Part shown: positions 21,946 through 30,786 of the stretch, one piece after another | How the letters are laid out: the number at the start of each line of letters is the position of its first letter | Position numbering within the stretch: position 1 is the stretch's first letter | Source: Anthostomella pinea | Lineage: Eukaryota; Ascomycota; Sordariomycetes; Xylariales; Xylariaceae | DNA length: 64,000 nt | NCBI GenBank assembly: GCA_963556695.1 | Contig: CAUWAG010000008.1 | Coordinates: forward strand, 1,612,001 to 1,676,000 | Direction: 5' to 3' | Notes under the pieces: generated by a model | Database searches by the model: none | The model's input: only the letters and a program-made list of their open reading frames with translations | What the model was told of the DNA's origin: nothing | Position numbers and translations under genes: made by a program

Positions 21946-22723
21946 GGCCGTATGGTACAATGGTCAAATGCGCCTGGTTGTGTTCTCGTTTGTGCGGTGG
22001 GCGACGAGAATAAGTGGGTTCGAATCCTGCTACGGCCCCCTTTCTGACCCGGCTTGTGCGAGTCGACAACCAGCACACGACAGTGGAGAGGCCCCATTAT
22101 CGCAAAGCCCGATAGCCAAGCAGCTTGTCTCCATAACACCCACTCCTGCGAGGTTTTTCCCCTTGTGGTTTCCCTTGCCAGCAGATAACAAACACCTACT
22201 TCACCCACCAATGTGACATATATCGCACGGCTACTGGAACAATATGTACGCCAGAAGACTGAGGTTCACTGGGTTGCTCTGTCAATGGATAGGAGGTTTT
22301 TCTGACGGAATCGTGCTTGCGTATTGATTAAAACTATTTGGACACTTCAGATTGGTACTGCTACAGCGAGGATAGGCTTGTGCGCGGATTTGAATATATC
22401 TAGACTGACACCTCTACAACCTTGCGATGCAATGGCTCTCTGGGAGGCGTGGATTGCCCTGTTGAGGGACTGCACCCACGATAAATACAAAACAAAACAA
22501 AACAAACAAAACAAAACAAAACAAACAAAACAAACAAAACAAACAAAACAAACAAAACAAACCAAACAAACCAAACAAACAAAACAAACAAAACAAACAA
22601 AACAAACAAAACAAACAAAACAAACAAAACCAAACAAAACAAAACTAAACAAAACAAACAAAACAAACAAAACAAAACAAAACAAACAAAACAAAACAAA
22701 ACAAAACAAAACAAAACAAACAA
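21946..22723 (+). mobile_element. tRNA-headed SINE with LINE-derived 3' end, nested in its partner LINE
   Basis: 778 bp between perfect 16-bp duplications. The first 92 nt are tRNA-like: GGCCGTA (21,946-21,952) pairs perfectly with TACGGCC (22,031-22,037); an A-box-like TGGTACAATGG lies at 21,953-21,963 and a canonical B box GGTTCGAATCC at 22,017-22,027. They supply an internal RNA polymerase III promoter. The central body (about 22,040-22,360) is of unknown origin. From about 22,360 to 22,487 it matches the LINE 3' UTR at 26,265-26,402 (GATGCA, GGCTCT, GGGAGGCGTGG, TAAATACAAAAC). An ACAAA/ACAAAA tail of about 235 bp follows. Sharing the 3' end explains mobilisation by the LINE enzyme. No protein is encoded. 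Confidence 0.88.
22487..22723 (+). repeat. (ACAAA)n / (ACAA)n tail of the SINE
   Basis: About 235 bp of ACAAA, ACAAAA and ACAA units; the sequence encodes only artefactual Lys-Gln-Thr repeats. It is far longer than the LINE's own tails (about 20 bp), suggesting recent insertion or later slippage. Confidence 0.95.
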
Positions 22724-25700
22724 ACATCATTCTGATGCAAGAGCCCTGGGTCGGCATTTCACCAGGCAGAAGAATGGGAGTAAAGACACACCCCAATTAC
22801 GATATATACTCCCCAGTGGATTCTTGGGACAGCGACAGTACACGGCCCAGATCTCTCATCTATGTGAGAAAACATCTTCAAGCGGATTAATTTCAGCCTT
22901 ACGCTACACAAGACATCACTTAGGTCAAGGTACAAGGTATTACATTTACCAGCGTCTACCGACCATGCCATAACCCACAGGAAGTGGATGACATTCTGGA
23001 AGTATGGACTCCACCCTTTGGCTGTGTCATAGCCAGAGATTTCAATGCTGGCGATACATCCTGGGACTCAAGCAATCCAGGATATTATGGTGGTGCTATA
23101 TTTGCACATACTATAACAGACCACGGACTGGATCTGATTTCTGAACCAGATGTCCCGACACATGATGACAGAAATGTACTAGATCTGGTTTTCTCAGATG
23201 TCCCCATGGCCGAAGCCTCAGTGAATGATGCACTCTAGTGCACTTCAGATCATGAGACATTACGAATAGTTGTCCCAATTCAGGGAGACCTGGACCGGGT
23301 CCCCAAGGCTGATCAGTGGATAGTCCCGGATAATAAACTACAAGAGCTGGTGGACAATGTCCAAAACAGGATTAATGAGCTCCCCCGGCTGGATGCATCC
23401 CCTGGCCAAGTAGATGCTTTTACACAGAGCTTGATCAACATAATCCAAGGCTGTGTCAGAACAGTGGGCAAAAAGTCCTGACAATCTAGGCCCACTGCTT
23501 GGTGGAATGATGAATGCAAAGCAGCTATTCAGACATACAGGGCCCCGTCCAAACAGACCGCAAGCCAAGAAAGGCGGAATTCAGCCCGACGGGAATTTTG
23601 CCGCGTGGTTCGGAAAGCTAGGAAAGAATACTGACAGACTCTAATCAATTCAGCAACTAAGTCAAAGGACATATACAAAATCGTCTCTTGACACAAGCTA
23701 TCAACAGAATTACGTTCCCCCCCAATCATCATAGGAGACCAAATATTCGAGTCACAAGAGAGCAAGGCAAATGCACTATGTTCAGCCACGCTTGAACGAA
23801 GTACCTCAGACAACGATATTATCGACCCCTGGTCTGCTCAGATCATACAACCCAAGCCACACATCCCCCTTGAATACCATGTCGGACTGGAAGAGGCTGA
23901 AGGGTGCACTATAGGGACCAAGAGCAACTCCCCAGGAATAGACACCCTCACAGTACAGATTCTGAAAGCTTGCTGGCCAGCCATTAGGGAACATATCAGA
24001 GCCCTTTTCCAGACCTGCCTACAGATTGGACATCACCCAAAACCATTCAAAATGGCTAAGGTGGTGATGATCTCAAAACCAGGCAAGAAAGACTACTCCA
24101 ATCCCCGGGCCTACAGACCAATATCGCTACTGTCATGTCTTGGCAAAGGCCTAGAACGACTCATTGCATAAAGAATTATCTGGTTTGTTATCAAACTTAG
24201 AATTCTAGATCCACAATATTTCGGAGCTCTACCAAAACGCTCTGCCACCGACTTGATAGCCGCACTCATACACGATATTGAGCAGGCCCTCAACCAAGGC
24301 CTCGTTGCAACGGTAGTCACGTCAAATGTGAAAGGGGCCTTTAACACTGCCCTAATGGGACGGCTGGTGGTTCGCATGAGAGAACAGGGCTGGCTGGGCT
24401 TTTTTATAAGATGGGTCCAGTCATTCATGTCTGAGCGGTCTGCAAGGGTTCAGTTTAAAGGTATTGTGACCGATATAAAAGCTCTCACTTGTAGGCTACC
24501 ACAAGGCTCACCAGCCTCTCCAATCCTTTACATGCTGTATACAGAGCCAATCTGTGCCTGACTTGGTATGAAAAAGAGACGCTTTGGATATACAGACGAC
24601 TTAGCAACTCTCTGTATTAGAAAGAACCTTAAAGAAATAATTATAGAGGCTTCTGAAAATCTTTATTTGCTTAATTAATAGGGACATAATAATGCTATTA
24701 AATTTAATCCTGACAAAACTGAGATCATACACTTCTTAAGAAAAAAGAACTCAAACAACCCTCCAGTCCGCTACAAGACAATGAATAAAATAGCAAAGAA
24801 CTCCATGCGATGGCCAAGAAAGCTAATAAGGTAACAAATCACCTTTGAGGGCTATATAACACAGTCAAAGGACTCCTAGTAAAATTAACCAAGAGGGCTG
24901 TGAAAGCTTGTGTTATTCCTATTCTTACATATGGCTTAGAGGCCTGGTACCCAGGAATCAAAAAAATCAGGAGCTCAGGTGAGACATCAGCATGTCATAT
25001 TAAGGGGCTTCTTAGAATGATAGATGCTGTACTACGAACAGCGATCAGGGCTATCCTGCCGGTCTGGAAAACACATTCTGGACATATCCTATACTTTAAA
25101 TCACAGATTCCTCCAGCAGGAGTTCTTACAGAGGCAATAAGACAGCGTCATAGCCTACGACTCGGACATTTAGATCAAAGATACCCTCTTGTTGGCAGGC
25201 TCCAAGTACAAGCTCGCAAGGAACCAACATGGCTATAAAGGAGCTTCCAGTTAGTCCCTGACTTCTAGAGATCAATATTCACTAAATCATCATAAAAAAA
25301 ATCCCTAATCTGAAAGGACAAAGACAAAGAGACAGAGCTCTTCAAGGAATGATTATAAAAAAGAAATATGAATACTGACCTTGTTATCTACTCAAATAGA
25401 TCATAATTAGACAATAAAGGCACAACCCACACTAAATAGGGCTATACCATCAGGAAAGGTAATACTACACAAGAAGTATACTAGGAAAAAGGCAGACTTC
25501 TTTAAGCAGAAGTAATAGATATTAAAGTCCATGACGTTCTCTAAGGGCTTATAGCAGCCAGGGCAATTAGACACAGAAAACAGTTATATGTCTGCCTGGA
25601 CAACACAGTAATGGTAAATAGGCTCAATGAGACTCCACTTGAGACATCACAGAACATTTTTTTATAATTTCAAGAACTTGCCACGGCACACACTCCTGGA

Positions 25701-26401
25701 GTGACCGTCAAATAGATTTCTGGACACAGAGATATTAATAGCAACGAAGCTGCCAACACACTAGCAAAAGAGGGTGCCATGCTAAAAACAGACATAACAA
25801 ACCTTCCTATAATCTCATGGGTCAAGAGAGATCTCAAAAAAAAGGGCAAGAAAGAATTCAATCAATAATAGAAAGACCAATCAGAACCTAGATATCAAGA
25901 AGTATACTCACATATAGTAACTAAAAGAGACTTTATATCTTTTAAGAGGAGTATTTTATACAGACTTCTAGCGGCCAGATCTGGACATGGCGACTTTGCC
26001 AGATACCACGAACGCTTTGGGCATACAGATTCGAATGATCACTACAACTGTGGTGAGAAAAAAACACCACAATATATTTTCTTTTGTAAGAAACTGGAGA
26101 AAAATTGGCTACTATCTAGGTACTCGCCTAGGACAGCTTGTTTATAATACTTAGAGGAGAGGAGCACAGAATAGACAAAATTCGTAGAGAAAAGCAAATT
26201 CTTTTCATTAATCTGTCCTCAATAGATAGCTGTTCTTGAAGGACCAGATGGATGACCCAAGGTCATACCGCCGCAACAACGGGGATGGGCTTATGAGCGG
26301 GACTGACTGTACTTATTATCTTGATACCTCCACAACCCTGTGATGCAGAGGCTCTGGGAGGCGTGGTTTGCACTACTGAGGAGCAATCCCCCACGTTAAA
26401 T

Positions 26402-26500
26402 ACAAAACAAACAAACAAACAAACACTTCTTGGAATTCATCCCTGCCAGCTCAGGACAAGCCGACGGTCTTGAAGCTACGTTAAATACAAAACAAACAAA
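26402..26500 (+). repeat. duplicated LINE 3' tail with 54-bp spacer
   Basis: ACGTTAAATACAAAACAAAC occurs at about 26,392-26,415 and again at about 26,478-26,500, separated by a short unique sequence. Both tails lie inside the outer target duplication, so they arrived together, by 3' transduction or template jumping. Confidence 0.7.
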
Positions 26501-26516
26501 CACTGACCGAGTAAGC

Positions 26517-27259
26517 GTGTAAAACACATCCGGTACCTTTAAATGCATGGATAGACAGCTACTCCCCTTCTAGTGCAGGTACAGAGAAACATCGTGCAGA
26601 GAACCGTGAAGGCAAGGATAGGCCATGATGGGGCACTACCAACACGAGGGGCCGAACAGGGCTGTTTGGACGAGAGCACGATGTTGCCATGATTGGCGCT
26701 GAATCCAATTTCACTCAGTTCAGTCAGGTTATCAACCAACGGAGTGTGTTGAGTCAGGCCATGAATGGGCATCCTAGTGATTAATGGCCGTACATACTTG
26801 AGCAACAGAACGCATGGGCAGTGTTAGATGTGGTCCAGCAGGCCGTGCGTGGGTAGCTGTTAGAATAAACCGAGATCGAAAGTCATACTTGTTAAGATGG
26901 CGACTGATGGACGAGCACGCTCGATTTTGACCAGTATTGACCCTGCCACTTGTCTGTTTGTCTATCCATCTGGCTACCTATCCGAGGGCCTCCAGATCAG
27001 AGATCGTGCTACCGGCGTGCCTTGTCATGAAATCAGATCACCATCTATTCTCACCCAATCATAAATTCAGAAGGCCAGTATAGTCCAATTAAATGTTTAA
27101 CCGTAGCAGTCTACATTTTGATTGGTTAGACCTAAAGTTGATACCTATGTGCTGGGCGGCACAGGGTAGTGTTGCCCCTAACACCACCTTGCAGCTCTGC
27201 TATGATTTCACTATAGGTCTCTCCCATCTCTGATTTCCCAAATAGGACTGGTGCGATTG
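26517..27259. other. intergenic right of the LINE
   Basis: No supported gene. It is the continuation of the locus interrupted by the LINE; similar composition to 17.5-19.8 kb. Confidence 0.45.
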
Positions 27260-28445
27260 GTAGTACTGAATTGCACAATCAGCTGGCTCTCGCCCACAAT
27301 CTGATTTTCCATTTAAGGGCACCTTTTTCACTTTTCCCTTCCTCCCCCTCCTCTTTCCTCTTCTGCAGGACCACCACGCGCATCTTTCGGAATCTCTGAA
27401 ACCCGCTTTCATACAATTCATTTTCAAGGTACGACTCTTCTCTATTTCCTTCTGGTGATTGATATTCATTCATCTCCCCATGCGTCTTCTCCGGGCCACC
27501 ACCATCCATCACTACCATCACCACCATCCATCACCACCATCCATGCTACCCCACCTCCCGCCAATCTCCCCAGCGCTCCTGATCACGCCAATTCACACTC
27601 TCATCCCAGCTGTGACTAACATCCAAGGCACCTTCAGATGTTCGACTCCAATCAGAACGCCAACACCAATGCCAACGCGGCCGGCCGACGCGAGGGCGCC
27701 TAGGATGCTCCCTTGCTCGGTTCTGAGTCTCGAGAGGACGCAGTCCACCTTCAGGCGGGACCAATGGCCCAAGTCAGTTCACCTGCAACATTGCTCATAC
27801 CATACCATCTGCTGATCAGTCTTAGGGCTACCGACGCGGTCTCCCCGGAGCCACCGGTGATCCTCATCGCCAGCAGGCTCTGACCGATCAGTACCAGGAG
27901 TTCTCCAACAACGTAAGTCCTTTGCCCCGCTCTCGTTTTCCTTGCCGTCGATCCCTCTGCCAGCCTCATCGCCTCGGAGTCTCCGTTGAACAGGCCTGAT
28001 CATGAGAGTCTTGTCCGGGAAGCTCTGCTGGGGCATGTGTGTTCGCTATTGATGTTGGTAAACCTCCCTACTTTGGGCTGGGGCAACACCCTCTAAGCAT
28101 CTTTCCGGGCCAAACAAGACGATCGGCCGACCCTCACCCTCCAAATCTGGGAGTTTGGGCCTTGTGTGGTGGGGTTGGTTCCTCCGGTACTGTTGGTACT
28201 GGTGCCCAGTGCAGGCCGACCAGTCGTCTCTCATGGGCGGCTGGGTGTGGATAGGAAACAGTTGCGTGTATGCTCACGTAAGATGGCCCCGGGGCATTCT
28301 CAGATGCATCCTCTGTGAGGCGCCAGGAGTAGCTTTGCTTTGCGGCGCGTACTGCAGTCCGACAGGCGATGCTGGGGGGATCTGGCATTTGAGTATCTCG
28401 GGAAGTTGACTTGCCAGTGAAGCTCTATTTTGCGGACAGGGGGAC
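27260..28445 (+). repeat. dispersed gene-derived duplication, copy B
   Basis: Inverted partner of 10,715-11,580. Similarity starts near GACTGGTG and the CCACAATCTGATTTT block (about 27,285), and ends near GAAGCTCTATTTTGCGGACAG (28,440). It is longer than copy A because it keeps exon-like sequence at about 27,560-27,900. Confidence 0.7.
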
Positions 28446-28660
28446 AGAACCAGGGATCCGAAGCCACCCTTGGCCGCGAGGAGTTCCATGCCTTTGTCGA
28501 TGACACTGTCAACCAACTTGTCCATGCTATCGAGAGCAGGATCGAGAGTGCTGTAAGCTTGCAAGTACGCCGAGACAATATGATTCGTCATGAAGTTCGA
28601 CTCGAGGCCAGGATGGCCAACCTTCAGTACATCCAGAGTCTGGCTTATGGCTGCGTAAGT
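27638..28660 (+). pseudogene. fragmentary gene inside/adjacent to copy B, unknown function
   Basis: From ATG 27,638 the frame reads MFDSNQNANTNANAAGRREG then a TAG. It continues as EDAVHLQAGPMAQ to a GTCAGT donor (about 27,776), resumes after ATCAG/TCTTAG with a Gly/Arg/Gln-rich exon ending FSNN, and meets GTAAGT at about 27,914. Another exon-like stretch (28,440-28,655) reads EEFHAFVDDTVNQLVHAIES and RDNMIRHEVRLEARMANLQY, then GTAAGT. Donors and coding character suggest a once-real multi-exon gene with helical protein, now carrying a stop. I do not recognise the family. Confidence 0.35.
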
Positions 28661-28802
28661 ATATACTATTCCAAGGCATGGAACATGATCACTAACTCAG
28701 GAGTAGATTCTCGCCGCTATGATTTCTGGTATGATTCTCATGTGGATATCGGCTCCAGAGAAGGTCTGACAGCATCACTCGGGTATCATCTAATGCACTG
28801 AC

Positions 28803-29353
28803 AAGAGCATTATTCGGACAGCCAGTATAGCATCAATTGACTAGGAAAATAAGCGTTCGTTCTTGATCGTCTGATCCCTGAGCGGATTGGCCCAATGATG
28901 TGACATAATGTAAATTCCCACTTTCCTAATCAGGAGTATCGTTGCGGCAGCCATCATATCATACAAAGTGCGTGGTGGCCGCATTGCCTGAGATACAGGC
29001 GGATCTAGACTAGCAGCTTGCAAGAGGCAGCGTACCTGTATCGCTAGGTGATGTATTATGGGTTCTATAGTTGCCTGGTTAATCAAAGCACTGCAGCACT
29101 GTGTGCACGGCCGACCCAGGCCCTTTCGTTAATCAGTGCTGTCCGCACAGCTCCGCTTCTGAGGGGGAAAAAACACGATCACTTGTCACGATCGAGAAAG
29201 GAGAAAATCGCCTCAGGTCAGGACCCCATTCGTTTCCTAGTCGTCACCACCCTCCCTCTTGGTCGCGGTCTGCCCCGCTCAGCCTGACCCAAAGACTGAT
29301 CAACAACATTCACAGAGTGCACTTCGCAACCGGCACCCTCATACTTCGACACC
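28803..29353. other. intergenic
   Basis: 550 bp upstream of the broken tail-anchored gene; no other feature seen. Confidence 0.45.
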
Positions 29354-30269
29354 ATGGAGCAGCGCCGTCAGCCTCGTGCCCTGTCAGAGGCAACTCGACT
29401 GCATCTTTCCCGCTTGCGACTGATCGCAGCTGGCCAGGAGCCCATGCCGGGTTCCTTCACGAGCGACCCATACTACTCTGAGTCCGACAGCGAGGATGCA
29501 TACGATCCCGAAGCCCATATTGGTGGTGTCCAAGCTCCTACTTTCGAGGCTTACGCGTCTGGAGCCGAAGTTCAATCCCACGATCGCGACTACGAGAACC
29601 ACGCCTCCGCTCACGCCTACCGCAACCTTCAAGTCCGCACTGCGCACACTTCTCACGACCCTACATTCGACGCCCACGTATTCGACGCCCAATCCCACGA
29701 CCAATTCCACGGCCCCAACCACCAAGCCCCCGCCGACGGAGAAGAGGACAGCATCTAGGAGAGCTACCTCGACCGCTTCCAGGCGGAGCGCGCCCTGCGC
29801 CGCGACATCTTCTTCATCGAGGAACGCATGAAGCTGCTGCAGGAGTCGATGGCGTTCTACCAGGGCCTGGTGAAGGAGCACGAAGCGAACGTTGAGCGCC
29901 TGCGCCGGAGCCAGGAGTTGGCGAACGACCTGGATCTCAACGAGTTTGCGCCGCTGACACATTCGCGCTTGGCTCTGGATGTGCGGGTTGATCCTCAGGT
30001 GGTATGTTGTTCCCCCTCGTGCCCAAACTCCAGTTCCACTGTTCAGTCTTCCATTGTTATATACAATTGTGTTGGTATGTAGCTTTGTGGGAGGGAACGA
30101 GTGCTGACTTGGCTTCTTCACGTAGGTTGAGCGGGTGCTGGATACTATTCTCACGCTGGTGCTGGTGCTTCTCATGCTGGTGCTGGTGTACTTGGTGTTC
30201 TGGATACTCCCCGCGATCTACCGTTGGGGGCAGCAGAAGTTCGGATTCTGTGGTGGAGCAGGCCCGTAA
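29354..30269 (+). pseudogene. coiled-coil protein with C-terminal membrane anchor, interrupted by TAG
   Basis: ATG 29,354 (CACCATGG context) opens 134 codons: a basic start, then an acidic and His/Asp-rich region. TAG at 29,756-29,758 interrupts. The same frame then continues with strong coding character for 80 codons: ESYLDRFQAERALRRDIFF and IEERMKLLQESMAFYQGLV, a likely coiled coil. Donor GTATGT at 30,002 and acceptor TAG at 30,125 join to VERVLDTILTLVLVLLMLVL plus further hydrophobic residues and a short polar end, stop 30,269: a tail-anchor-like membrane segment. CAG-to-TAG in a CpA context fits RIP or simple mutation. A small intron removing the TAG is possible but I find no good donor. 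Function unknown. Confidence 0.5.
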
Positions 30270-30786
30270 CTTCAAAGAGTGCATATCTCGTTGCATGATC
30301 CCTTTGTCAACCCCTGTGTTGGATCGGCCGAGCAACCTGCAGGCGCCGTCGACAGTCAGGCCATGGAGTCGCAAGACATGAAGCCCGGCCACGATGATTC
30401 GTCGCGCAGGTACTGGACCCGGGAGCTCGACGGTGACTGGCTTCTTCGCAGCAGGCTGGGAGTTCACCCTTACTTGGAGGTATCCTTCGTCGCTGTCAAT
30501 ATCCACAATCCCTCGAGAGTGTGTATACGAGCTCAGCCCCTTCTCTACATAGCAGTTGTGAGACCTTCAGCCTCAGCGATGAAACCATGTTGTTCTACCA
30601 CCAGTGTCTCGTCTTCAAATCCGCCCCGTATCGATGCGTCCCATTGTCATGTCACTGAGTAAAGTCACCAAGTAACCAGCATCAGTCTTCAGTCAAGATC
30701 CAAAATTTTCATATGAATAAAAAGGCGACCCAAACATATATATATATACGAGAAGAAGAATAGGAAATAGGCCAACAAAGGAAAAG
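30270..30786. other. convergent intergenic, about 0.5 kb
   Basis: Lies between the broken tail-anchored gene (+) and the 3' end of the Crh-type gene (-). Contains a (TA)n run at about 30,738-30,750; nothing else supported. Confidence 0.5.

Larger units (their letters stand above)
21794..26250 (+). pseudogene. LINE ORF2 (endonuclease - reverse transcriptase - RNase H), broken
   Basis: The frame starts at ATG 21,794. Endonuclease motifs NVAGGQKS and IILMQ-EPW are split by the SINE (21,946-22,739), then ARDFNAGDTSWDS and a TSDHET-type motif follow. Reverse transcriptase: SPGIDTLTVQILKACW, RAYRPISLLSCLGKGLERL, motif A as TSNVKGAFNTA (Asn where the metal-binding Asp is expected), LPQGSPASPILYMLY, and FGYTDDLATLC with both catalytic Asp intact. 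RNase H: GHRDINSNEAANTLAKEGA near 25,720-25,780. The C-terminal part has GHGDFARYHERFGH and CGEKKTPQYIFFC. At least ten in-frame stops (for example TAA at 24,171) mark it as dead. About 23,960-24,494 matches copy 1 at the left edge. Confidence 0.9.
19866..26500 (+). mobile_element. full-length Tad-type non-LTR retrotransposon (LINE), RIP-decayed, carrying a nested SINE
   Basis: A 6.6-kb insertion bounded by perfect 16-bp duplications; about 5.8 kb without the nested SINE. Layout: short 5' UTR, ORF1 (gag-like with zinc knuckles), ORF2 (endonuclease, reverse transcriptase, RNase H, C-terminal Cys/His knuckle), 3' UTR, and a tail of ACAAA/ACAA units. ORF1 and ORF2 overlap by a few bases (ATG 21,794 lies before TAG 21,798-21,800). 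Both ORFs are broken by many stops of the CAA/CAG/CGA-to-stop type, and the RNase H end is AT-rich, so RIP inactivated it. Fragments occur at 1-578 of this window. The 3' end carries two tails separated by about 54 bp. Confidence 0.93.

Noticed and set aside
21946..22037. Functional tRNA gene
   Set aside because: The acceptor stem and B box are good, but the D arm has a mismatch and no normal anticodon arm can be drawn. Its position at the head of a retroposon with target duplications makes a SINE head the better reading.
22324..22890. Long open frames (both strands) through the ACAAA repeats
   Set aside because: Lys-Gln-Thr and Phe-Val-Leu repeats are translations of the SINE tail; not a protein.
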